In this document: positions 1 through 4,915 of the stretch, piece after piece | How the letters are laid out: each line of letters begins with the position of its first letter | Numbering within the stretch: the stretch's first letter is position 1 | Assembly: GCA_946481025.1 (NCBI GenBank) | Contig: CAMLNA010000222.1 | Span: forward strand, 1 to 5,224 | Direction: 5' to 3' | Length of the DNA: 5,224 nt | From: an uncultured Rivibacter sp. | Lineage (GTDB): Bacteria > Pseudomonadota > Gammaproteobacteria > Burkholderiales > Burkholderiaceae | The notes under the pieces: generated by a model | What the model saw: only the letters and a program-made list of their open reading frames with translations | The model's database searches: none | What the model was told of the DNA's origin: nothing | Translations under genes and position numbers: made by a program

Positions 1-643
1 GCTGGTCGCGCAGCTTCACGCGGCACAGGTTCAGCACCGCGTCCTGCATCGGCGCGAGCACCTTCTGGCCGCGGCCGCTGTGGGTGCGCTGGTACAGCGC
101 CGTGACGATGCCGAGCGCCAGGTGCAGCCCGGTGCCGCTGTCGCCGATCTGCGCGCCGCTCACCACCGGCGGGCCGTCGTCGAAGCCGGTGGTGGAGGCG
201 GCGCCGCCGGCGCACTGCGCGACGTTCTCGTAGACCTTGCAGTCCTCGTAGCGCCCGGGGCCGAAGCCTTTGACCGAGCCCACGATCATGCGCGGGTTGA
301 GCTTGTGAATGTGCTCCCAGCTCAAGCCCATGCGCTCCATCGCGCCGGGCGCGAAGTTCTCGACCAGCACGTCGCAGTGCCTGATCAGCGACTCCAGCAC
401 CTGCTTGCCCCTGGGCGTCTTGGCATTGAGCGTGACCGAGCGCTTGTTGTGGTTGAGCATCGTGAAGTAGAGGCTGTCCACGCCCGGGATGTCGCGCAGC
501 TGGCCGCGCGTGGCGTCGCCCTCGCCGGGGCGCTCGACCTTGATGACGTCGGCGCCGAACCACGCCAGCAGCTGCGTGCAGGTCGGCCCCGATTGAACGT
601 GGGTGAAGTCCAGGATGCGGACCCCGCTGAGCGCCTTGTCCAT
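1..643 (-). CDS. frc: Formyl-CoA:oxalate CoA-transferase (class III, CaiB/BaiF), N-terminal 214 codons, cut by window edge
   Basis: Enzymes of this family move CoA from formyl-CoA to oxalate in the cytoplasm, giving oxalyl-CoA for the decarboxylase Oxc. The translation begins [20 protein letters not shown] and stays collinear with remembered Oxalobacter formigenes Frc. Shared blocks are DFTHVQ (12-17), VDSLYFTM (55-62), NKRS (66-69), [13 protein letters not shown] (94-106), KVYENVAQC (136-144), TTGF.DGPP (151-159), GDS (167-169) and MQDAVLN (199-205). Asp168 in GDS aligns with catalytic Asp169 of O. formigenes, after a one-residue loop deletion. Position 48 is Gln, as I recall for E. coli YfdW, rather than the Trp of O. 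formigenes. About half of a roughly 420-residue protein is visible, with no stop or frameshift. The ATG is preceded by GGAAAG at 6 nt. It lies 25 bp after the PAS gene, so the two are probably cotranscribed. Another class III acyl-CoA transferase is possible but less likely. Confidence 0.9.
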   Translation of the reverse strand, partial: MDKALSGVRILDFTHVQSGPTCTQLLAWFGADVIKVERPGEGDATRGQLRDIPGVDSLYFTMLNHNKRSVTLNAKTPRGKQVLESLIRHCDVLVENFAPGAMERMGLSWEHIHKLNPRMIVGSVKGFGPGRYEDCKVYENVAQCAGGAASTTGFDDGPPVVSGAQIGDSGTGLHLALGIVTALYQRTHSGRGQKVLAPMQDAVLNLCRVKLRDQ

Positions 644-649
644 GGCTTG

Positions 650-655
650 CTTTCC
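650..655 (-). promoter_or_regulatory. Shine-Dalgarno for CoA-transferase
   Basis: GGAAAG on the minus strand, 6 nt before the ATG at 643, lies in the 25-bp gap after the PAS stop codon. It supports independent re-initiation within a shared transcript. Confidence 0.6.
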
Positions 656-668
656 AAGAGTTGCGTAT

Positions 669-1109
669 TCAGCTGGTCGCGCGTGCGGCGGCCTGCTCCA
701 GGGCGGCCAGCCGCTGCCGCAGCGCCTTGTCGTCGTTGAAGCGCTGCGTCTCGTCGCGGATCACCGCGGCCACGCCTTCGACCTGCCCCTGCGCGCCGCT
801 CAGCAGTGCCACGGTGAAGGCGATGGACAGCGTGCGGCCGTCCTTGTGCAGGGCGGGCACGCGCAGCAAGGTGGTGCCATAGCGGGTGACGCCGCTGGCC
901 ACCGTCTTTTCGTAGCCTTCGTTGTGGCGTCCGCGCAGCCGCTCGGGAATGATGAGATCGAGCGGGCGGCCCACGGCTTCCTCCTCGCTGAAGCCGAAGA
1001 TGCGCGTCGCCGCGGCGTTCCACACGATGATCGCGCCCGCCGCGTCCGATATGACCACCGCATCGCCCATGGAGCGGACCAGCTGCTCGAAATCGATGGT
1101 GGGGCGCAT
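669..1109 (-). CDS. Small single-PAS-domain (S-box) protein, putative sensor
   Basis: This 146-aa soluble protein is one PAS domain (about residues 5-122) plus a short amphipathic C-terminal helix (about 125-143) suited to dimerisation or partner contact. Visible PAS features are [17 protein letters not shown] at the start, the [24 protein letters not shown] core (27-50), [14 protein letters not shown] (53-66), HKDGR (88-92) and the closing [10 protein letters not shown] (113-122). No kinase, GGDEF, EAL, HTH or membrane segment is present, so any output must pass through a partner. His62 in PERLRGRH aligns without gaps with haem ligand His200 of Bradyrhizobium FixL through to the KDG/RDG strand. 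However, a His here is also common in PAS proteins not known to bind haem. The start is chosen because AAGGAG lies 5 nt upstream. An in-frame ATG 150 bp upstream would add Ala/Pro-rich sequence lacking PAS features. The gene lies directly upstream of the CoA-transferase, probably in one operon. Confidence 0.85.
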   Translation of the reverse strand: MRPTIDFEQLVRSMGDAVVISDAAGAIIVWNAAATRIFGFSEEEAVGRPLDLIIPERLRGRHNEGYEKTVASGVTRYGTTLLRVPALHKDGRTLSIAFTVALLSGAQGQVEGVAAVIRDETQRFNDDKALRQRLAALEQAAARATS

Positions 1110-1114
1110 CGTGT

Positions 1115-1120
1115 CTCCTT
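1115..1120 (-). promoter_or_regulatory. Shine-Dalgarno for PAS gene
   Basis: On the minus strand AAGGAG lies 5 nt before the ATG at 1109. It is the strongest ribosome-binding site of the left operon and decides the PAS start against the longer open frame that begins at 1259. Confidence 0.75.
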
Positions 1121-1160
1121 GTCTTGGAGGCACTTTGCGATGGTGCGCCGCCGCAGGCCG

Positions 1161-1174
1161 TTGACCGGCGTCAA
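1161..1174. promoter_or_regulatory. FNR/FixK-like inverted repeat TTGAC-N4-GTCAA
   Basis: The sequence TTGACCGGCGTCAA is a perfect inverted repeat of 5-bp arms around 4 bp. It matches the general architecture of CRP/FNR-family boxes (TTGAT-N4-ATCAA for FNR; related TTGA-type half-sites for FixK/DNR proteins) with one change per arm. It lies 51 nt upstream of the PAS start codon and 165 nt upstream of the binding-protein start, in the divergent region where an activator site is expected. Each strand also reads TTGACC or TTGACG as a possible -35, but I find no convincing -10 at 16-18 bp. The site could be fortuitous. Confidence 0.4.
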
Positions 1175-1238
1175 GAATCGAAAAAATGGGCGGGCTTGCG
1201 GGCAATCCACTAGACCGTGCCTTCAGGATCACCGCGGC

Positions 1239-1259
1239 GGCGGCACTTTTTGGCGGCAC
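1239..1259. repeat. Direct repeat GGCGGCAC-T5-GGCGGCAC
   Basis: Two exact 8-bp copies (1239-1246 and 1252-1259) are separated by TTTTT, giving a 13-bp period, about 80 nt upstream of the binding-protein ATG. It could be a tandem operator or chance in GC-rich DNA. No known regulator is assigned. Confidence 0.4.
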
Positions 1260-1319
1260 GGCAGGCCTTCTCCGCGCGGCAGGGGTTCCGTCATGGTTCG
1301 GCCATGCGTCGTGACGGGC

Positions 1320-1334
1320 CGACTCCTAGAGTCG
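1320..1334 (+). promoter_or_regulatory. Short hairpin at the binding-protein translation start
   Basis: CGACTC-CTA-GAGTCG is an exact 6-bp inverted repeat with a 3-nt spacer ending 5 nt before the ATG at 1340. It occupies the place where a Shine-Dalgarno should be, and no good one is visible (only TAGAG-like bases inside the stem). If formed in RNA it would hinder ribosome access. It might instead be a DNA operator or coincidence. Confidence 0.35.
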
Positions 1335-1339
1335 CTCCC

Positions 1340-2527
1340 ATGCTGTCACGCCGAACCTTTGCTCTTCAGGCCCTGATGGGCGCCCTCTACACGACTGCGC
1401 AAGTGCCGCTGGCCCATGCGCAAGGCACACCTGTGCCGAAAGGGCGAGGGTCGAACACCTTGCGTGTCGCGCAGTCGGCTGCGTTGTCAGGACCTCAGGC
1501 AGAGGTGGGCATCGCATTCAACACCGGAGCGAAGGCTGCATTCGCAGCGGTCAACGCTGCCGGGGGTGTCCACGGCCGGCTCATCGACTTCGTGTCGCTC
1601 GATGACGGCTACGACCCGAACCGGGCCATGCAGAACACCAGGCAGTTCCTCAGCGACGGTGAAGCCCCGGTCGCCCTGTTCGGCTACACCGGGACGGGCA
1701 GCACGAAGGCGGTTGCGCCGCTGGCCAAGGAAGCCGGCGCGGTGCTGTTCGCCCCCATCTCCGGCAGCGACGCGTTGCAAACGGACAGCCAGCCGCATGT
1801 CTTCTTCGTGCGCGGCACCTACTCCGACGAGATCAAGAAGGTGCTTCAGCATCTCACCACCATCGGCTCGCGAGGCATCGGGGTGTTCTATCAGAACGAC
1901 GGCTTCGGGCAGGGCGCCCTGGCGCTGGTGAAGGAATACGCCAGCCAGCACAAGCTGCCGCAACCCACGGCGGTGGCCTACGACCCCCAGTCGCCCGACA
2001 TCCGCGCGGCCGCGAAGGCGCTGCAGGAGGCACGGATCCAGGCTGTGCTCCATCTCTCGTCGGCCCAGTACAGTGCCCAGCTGCTCAAGGAACTCGACCT
2101 CGCCGGCGTGGCAGGCAATGGCCGTCTCTACCACTATGGCGTCTCCATCATCAGCGCCAGGAACCTGGTCAGAGAGGCCGGCAAGTCGGCACACGGGTTC
2201 GTCATCGCCAATCGGGTGCCGGACCCCGCCGGGGCCACGCCCATTGCCTCGGACTTCCGCCGCGCCATGCAGGCGATCGGGTCGAACGGCAAGGACGAGC
2301 TGGCTTCGGCCGCGGCGATGGAGGGCTACCTCTCGGCAAGGCTGCTGGTCAAGGCCCTGCAGAACGCCGGCCCGAAGATCGACCGTTCGGCCTTGCGCAA
2401 CGCCATCGAAGGACTTGGCCGCCAGGAGATCGGCCCCTTCACGCTCACCTACGGCCCGGGGAAGCACCGCGGCTCGCCGTTCGTGGACCTCGTGATGGTG
2501 CGCGGGGACCTGACGGTCGCGCGCTAG
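1340..2527 (+). CDS. Periplasmic branched-chain amino acid-type (LivK/Peripla_BP_6) substrate-binding protein
   Basis: A 395-aa exported receptor that would capture a small ligand in the periplasm for an ABC importer. Residues 1-27 form a signal peptide with a Tat-like n-region (SRRTFAL, 3-9), a hydrophobic stretch and an AHA cleavage site (about 27/28). The mature part shows the type I periplasmic fold: LRVAQSAALSGPQAEVG (41-57), the NTGAKAAFAAVNAAGGVHGR helix region (61-80), DDGYDPNRA (88-96), FGYTGTGSTKA (114-124) and VFYQNDGFGQGAL (182-194). Length is normal for LivK relatives (about 370-400 aa). The start with the signal peptide is preferred over in-frame ATGs at 1217 and 1304, although its ribosome-binding site is weak and lies within a hairpin. 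No permease or ATPase gene adjoins it, so it is an orphan here. Divergence from an oxalate-type operon suggests a carboxylate ligand, but sequence does not show this. Confidence 0.9.
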   Translation: MLSRRTFALQALMGALYTTAQVPLAHAQGTPVPKGRGSNTLRVAQSAALSGPQAEVGIAFNTGAKAAFAAVNAAGGVHGRLIDFVSLDDGYDPNRAMQNTRQFLSDGEAPVALFGYTGTGSTKAVAPLAKEAGAVLFAPISGSDALQTDSQPHVFFVRGTYSDEIKKVLQHLTTIGSRGIGVFYQNDGFGQGALALVKEYASQHKLPQPTAVAYDPQSPDIRAAAKALQEARIQAVLHLSSAQYSAQLLKELDLAGVAGNGRLYHYGVSIISARNLVREAGKSAHGFVIANRVPDPAGATPIASDFRRAMQAIGSNGKDELASAAAMEGYLSARLLVKALQNAGPKIDRSALRNAIEGLGRQEIGPFTLTYGPGKHRGSPFVDLVMVRGDLTVAR

Positions 2528-2610
2528 CTGCGCTCGCTCGGTCGAGCGGCCGGCGGGGACCTCAGGGCGAACCGAGTGAGGCTGTGCTCCACGGGCTGAA
2601 CCCCAATTCA

Positions 2611-2699
2611 TTCACCACGGAGGCGCGGAGGACGCGGAGGAACGCAGAGAAGGCCTTGTATTCCTCCGCGGTTCTCCGCGCTCTCCGCGTCGCGGTGAG
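2611..2699. repeat. Imperfect hairpin of CGGAGG-type short repeats (dispersed intergenic element)
   Basis: The left arm (about 2611-2650) starts TTCACCACGGAGG and repeats a CGCGGAGGA unit at 9-10 bp spacing. The right arm (about 2661-2697) carries the complement (TCCTCCGCGG, TTCTCCGCG, CTCTCCGCG) and ends CGCGGTGA. Folded, TCACC pairs with GGTGA and the GGAG units with CTCC units, giving a long imperfect stem with a short centre near 2651-2660. Such CACGGAGG/CCTCCGTG hairpins are, from memory, widespread non-coding repeats in proteobacteria. No transposase or terminal duplication is visible. A REP-like or transcript-end role is inference. Confidence 0.6.
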
Positions 2700-2803
2700 G
2701 GTATTCGGCAGCTCCTGCGACCCTTCGATACCTCAGCGCGGCATTGCCAGTGCGTTTCAGGCCGGGGCGATTCCAGCTGCAACGCATTGGCCGCGACAGG
2801 CCC

Positions 2804-2809
2804 TAAGCT
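2804..2809 (+). promoter_or_regulatory. Possible -10 element (TAAGCT) for near-leaderless DUF7661-aac transcript
   Basis: TAAGCT fits the TANNNT pattern and ends 6 nt before the ATG at 2816, so transcription would begin at or next to the start codon. No Shine-Dalgarno lies in the intervening CGCGGG. There is no convincing -35 at 16-18 bp, which lowers confidence. Confidence 0.35.
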
Positions 2810-2815
2810 CGCGGG

Positions 2816-3043
2816 ATGCGCGACACCGAATGCCACCGCTTCAACGTCTTCGGCGACATCGTCGCCATCCAAGGCTCTCCGGGTGGCTGGGTGGCCTGGC
2901 TCGTCGGGGCCGACGGCAAGCGCCGCCCGGCCGACTTCATCGTGCCCGGCTTCCTGGCGCGAGAAGAGCTGTGCGAATACCTGGCCGACCTGTTCCATGA
3001 ATCGGCCACGCCCTGGAACGGCTCGGTGTTCGAGATCGAATGA
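2816..3043 (+). CDS. Small conserved protein resembling DUF7661 family
   Basis: A 75-residue, probably cytoplasmic protein with no signal peptide, membrane segment or metal-binding Cys cluster. The pattern FNVFGDIVAIQGSPGGWVAWLVG (9-31), GKRRPADFIVPGFL (34-47) and LCEYLADLFHESATP (52-66) recalls proteins annotated as DUF7661: a small beta-sheet followed by a helix ending in a conserved His-Glu. I know no function for the family, and the family name is from memory. Its stop codon overlaps the next start in ATGA, so it is almost certainly cotranslated with the acetyltransferase. Codon use is normal for the window and the open frame is intact. The ATG is the only sensible start; it sits just after a possible -10 element and has little ribosome-binding sequence. 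Confidence 0.75.
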   Translation: MRDTECHRFNVFGDIVAIQGSPGGWVAWLVGADGKRRPADFIVPGFLAREELCEYLADLFHESATPWNGSVFEIE

Positions 3044-3531
3044 AACCGCCGAACCCGAAAAGATCCCGCCCGTCGGCCTTCCGGGTCCAGGCCCTGTCCG
3101 CCGGCGACCTCGCCACCATGCGTCAGATGCTCGCGATGTTCGGGGCGGCCTTCGGCGAAGAAGGCACCTACACGCAGTCGCAACCCGACGACGCCTACCT
3201 GCGGCACCTGCTTGCCGGCGATTCGTTCATCGCGGTCGCCGCCACCTCGGGCTCCGGGGTGATCGGAGGCCTGGCGGCCTACGTGCTGCCGAAGTTCGAG
3301 CAGGCGCGTACCGAGATCTACATCTACGACCTGGCGGTCGAAGAGGCGTGGCGTCGCCGCGGCGTGGCCACCGCGATGATCGAGGCGCTGAAGAAGATCG
3401 CGACGGCACGAGGCGCCTACGTGATCTACGTTCAGGCCGATCACGGCGACGACGCGGCGATCGCGCTGTACACCAAGCTGGGTGTGCGGGAGGACGTGCT
3501 TCACTTCGACATACCGCCGGCCGCCGGCTGA
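3040..3531 (+). CDS. AAC(3)-I family aminoglycoside 3-N-acetyltransferase (GNAT)
   Basis: A 163-aa cytoplasmic GNAT enzyme expected to transfer acetyl from acetyl-CoA to the 3-amino group of 2-deoxystreptamine aminoglycosides such as gentamicin or fortimicin. The match to remembered AAC(3)-Ia is strong throughout: MRQMLAMFGAAFGE (27-40), TYTQSQPDDAYL (43-54), AAYVLPKFEQAR (79-90), EIYIYDLAV (92-100), the acetyl-CoA loop RRRGVATA (105-112), GAYVIYVQADHGDD (125-138) and ALYTKLGVREDVLHFDI (142-158). Similarity of this extent goes well beyond a generic GNAT. It has about a dozen extra N-terminal residues (MKPPNPKRSRPS, basic and Pro-rich). The start is fixed by the ATGA overlap with the upstream small gene. 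No integron attC site, transposase or composition shift surrounds it, so it looks chromosomal and resident. Actual substrate and resistance are untested; a different small-amine substrate is possible. Confidence 0.88.
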   Translation: MKPPNPKRSRPSAFRVQALSAGDLATMRQMLAMFGAAFGEEGTYTQSQPDDAYLRHLLAGDSFIAVAATSGSGVIGGLAAYVLPKFEQARTEIYIYDLAVEEAWRRRGVATAMIEALKKIATARGAYVIYVQADHGDDAAIALYTKLGVREDVLHFDIPPAAG

Positions 3532-3542
3532 CACGGGGTGTC

Positions 3543-4775
3543 TCATGCTGCCGCGGCCGCCATCTGCCGCCGCGGCAGCCGCGTGAACGCCAGGGCGGCC
3601 AGGAAGGCGCCCAGGCCCAGCGCGAACGCTCCGACGAAGAGCCATGCGTAGCTCGAGAACGAGTCGTAGATCAGCCCGCCCAGCACCGGGCCCAGCGCCA
3701 TGCCGAGGCTGCTGGCCATGGTGGTGCCGCCGATCACCGTGCCCATCATGCGCAGCGGAAAGTTCTCGCGCGCCATGACGGCGAACAGCGGCATCACGCC
3801 TGCATAGGTGAAGCCGAACAGCGCGGCCACGGTGTAGAAGCTCCCCAGCTCGCGTGCGTACACATAGCCCAGCACGACGATCGCCTGCGCCAGCAGCGCC
3901 AGCACCAGCACGCGCGCGGCCCCGAAGCGGTCGCCCAGCAGCCCGAACACGAGGCGGCCGCCCATGCCTGCCAGCCCTTCCATGCTGTAGATGGACACGG
4001 CGACCATGAGCGGGATGCCGCAGGTGACCGCATAGCTCACCGTGTGGAAGATCGGCCCCGAGTGCGTGGCGCAGCTGAGGAAGCTCGTGGCCACCAGGAT
4101 GAGGAACGGCGCGGAGCGCAGCGCCTGCCCGAGGGACAGGGCTGGTTCATGGGCAGCGCCGGCCGGGGTTGCGCCGGCGGCCTGGGCCAGCGCCGGCGGG
4201 CGGCGCACCAGCAGGGCCGCGGGCACCATGATGCCGGCCACCAGGGCCGCGATGATCTGCAGCGAGGTGCGCCAGTGGTGGCCCTGCACCAGCCATGCCG
4301 CCAGCGGCGACATGGTCATCGGCGCCATGCCCATGCCCGCCGACACGAGCGATACCGCGAGGCTGCGGCGCGTGTCGAACCAGCCGGTGACGCAGGCCAT
4401 CATCGGCGCGAAGATCGCCGCTGCGCTGGCGCCCACGACCACCCCGAACAGCAGCTGGAAGGTGAGCAGCGATGTGGCGAGGCTGGCCAGCGCCAGGCCA
4501 CCGGTCAGCAGCACCGAACCGGCCAGCACCACGGCGCGCGGGCCCACGCGGTCGGACAGGTAGCCCCAGCCGATGCTGCCGAAGGCGAGCGCCAGGAAGG
4601 CGAAGGTCATCGCGGTGGAGATGCCGGTGGTGGACCACCCGGTGTCCTCGGCGATCGGCCGCAGGAACACCGGCAGCGAAAACAGCCCGCCGATCGCCAC
4701 GCAGCCGAGCAGGCCGCCCGCGGCGACGATGATCCAGCGGTAGTGCGTGTGGAGAGCGGCTTTCCAGGAAGGCAT
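3543..4775 (-). CDS. MFS transporter, 12 transmembrane segments
   Basis: A 410-aa inner-membrane secondary carrier. Helices fall roughly at 13-36, 50-72, 80-100, 105-130, 137-163, 171-190, 224-250, 254-280, 287-307, 310-335, 342-370 and 376-398, with a cytoplasmic loop near 191-222. Motif A is clear after helix 2 (GYLSDRVGPR, 71-80) and in the second-half copy (GLLGDRFGAAR, 278-288). Arg274 in helix 8 (GGRLVFG) recalls the substrate-binding Arg of OFA and monocarboxylate carriers. Helix 11 has no Lys comparable to OxlT Lys355, so oxalate/formate exchange should not be assumed. The start is supported by AAAGGA 6 nt upstream; the frame is open farther upstream but encodes no protein-like sequence. 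It converges on the acetyltransferase with an 11-bp gap. A monocarboxylate importer is my guess; exporter roles are not excluded. Confidence 0.88.
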   Translation of the reverse strand: MPSWKAALHTHYRWIIVAAGGLLGCVAIGGLFSLPVFLRPIAEDTGWSTTGISTAMTFAFLALAFGSIGWGYLSDRVGPRAVVLAGSVLLTGGLALASLATSLLTFQLLFGVVVGASAAAIFAPMMACVTGWFDTRRSLAVSLVSAGMGMAPMTMSPLAAWLVQGHHWRTSLQIIAALVAGIMVPAALLVRRPPALAQAAGATPAGAAHEPALSLGQALRSAPFLILVATSFLSCATHSGPIFHTVSYAVTCGIPLMVAVSIYSMEGLAGMGGRLVFGLLGDRFGAARVLVLALLAQAIVVLGYVYARELGSFYTVAALFGFTYAGVMPLFAVMARENFPLRMMGTVIGGTTMASSLGMALGPVLGGLIYDSFSSYAWLFVGAFALGLGAFLAALAFTRLPRRQMAAAAA

Positions 4776-4781
4776 GGTCGG

Positions 4782-4787
4782 TCCTTT
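4782..4787 (-). promoter_or_regulatory. Shine-Dalgarno for MFS gene
   Basis: AAAGGA on the minus strand, 6 nt before the ATG at 4775. It selects this start over in-frame ATGs farther upstream, one of which (near 4952) would place some 60 non-membrane, Pro/Arg-rich residues ahead of helix 1. Confidence 0.65.
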
Positions 4788-4802
4788 GCTGATGCGTTCG
4801 GA

Positions 4803-4820
4803 CCACGACGATCGTCGTGG
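4803..4820. promoter_or_regulatory. Perfect 18-bp palindrome upstream of MFS gene
   Basis: CCACGACGATCGTCGTGG is identical to its reverse complement. It ends 27 nt before the MFS ATG and 15 nt before its ribosome-binding site. As DNA it has the size and symmetry of a dimeric-repressor operator (TetR- or GntR-like). As RNA it would form a 7-bp stem with a GAUC loop in the leader. No T tract follows on the minus strand, so it is not an ordinary terminator. Confidence 0.6.
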
Positions 4821-4899
4821 CCGGCGTTCGACAAAGGGAAGGGGAGGGAAAACCCGGTGGCCGTTGCAAGGCCGGCGAAAAGAGGCCGCGAGACACGCC

Positions 4900-4915
4900 G
4901 GGCCCGGCCGGGCCC
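4900..4915. repeat. Perfect 16-bp GC palindrome
   Basis: GGGCCCGGCCGGGCCC is exactly self-complementary and lies about 125 bp upstream of the MFS start. It is made only of G and C, so chance is a fair explanation in DNA of this composition. Its place in the same leader as the 18-bp palindrome is the only reason to note it. Confidence 0.45.

Larger units (their letters stand above)
1110..1339. promoter_or_regulatory. Divergent intergenic region between PAS-frc and binding-protein gene
   Basis: This 230-bp stretch separates the minus-strand PAS operon from the plus-strand binding-protein gene and should hold both promoters. It includes the AAGGAG site, the TTGAC-N4-GTCAA inverted repeat, an A6 run (1181-1186), the GGCGGCAC direct repeats (1239-1259) and a 6-bp-stem hairpin just before the binding-protein ATG. 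No sigma-70 promoter with both good hexamers is visible in either direction, and no sigma-54 -24/-12 element at the right spacing was found. Confidence 0.5.
2528..2815. other. Intergenic region with repeat-element remnants, no gene
   Basis: These 288 bp lie between the binding-protein stop and the DUF7661-like gene. They begin with a 5-bp-stem hairpin (CGCTC-GGTC-GAGCG, 2535-2548) that lacks a T tract. Next comes CTCAGGGCGAACCG (2561-2574), followed by the 2611-2699 hairpin element. Position 2724 onward reads CCCTTCGATACCTCAG. The two flanking motifs resemble a dispersed CCCTTCGA...CTCAGGGCGAAC repeat that I remember from betaproteobacterial intergenic DNA; I cannot verify this here. Open frames across the area translate only to repeat-derived Arg-rich peptide. 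Confidence 0.55.

Noticed and set aside
80..739. Plus-strand open frame opposite the CoA-transferase
   Set aside because: Ala/Arg/Val-rich shadow; the minus strand encodes a clear Frc homologue.
1190..1230. Sigma-54 promoter suggested by GGCAC and TTGC on the minus strand
   Set aside because: The spacing between the GG and GC elements is several bases too long for a -24/-12 promoter.
1110..1259. In-frame upstream extension of the PAS gene to an ATG at 1259
   Set aside because: The added 50 residues are low-complexity Ala/Pro/Arg, would cover the regulatory region, and the internal ATG at 1109 has a strong AAGGAG site.
2535..2548. Hairpin CGCTC-GGTC-GAGCG as a rho-independent terminator for the binding-protein gene
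   Set aside because: The stem is only 5 bp and no T-rich tract follows.
1487..2611. Long minus-strand open frame (374 codons) opposite the binding-protein gene
   Set aside because: Antisense shadow typical of high-GC coding DNA; its translation shows no domain, whereas the plus strand encodes a full binding protein.
2584..3000. Plus-strand open frame through the CGGAGG hairpin (EARRTRRNAE-type peptide)
   Set aside because: The peptide is the translation of repeat DNA and then runs out of frame over the DUF7661-like gene.
3532..3542. Bidirectional terminator between the convergent acetyltransferase and MFS genes
   Set aside because: Only 11 bp separate the stop codons and no stem with T tracts is visible; any terminator would have to lie within the coding ends.
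2803..3645. Minus-strand open frame (280 codons) opposite the DUF7661-aac pair
   Set aside because: Shadow of two well-supported plus-strand genes; no recognisable domain.
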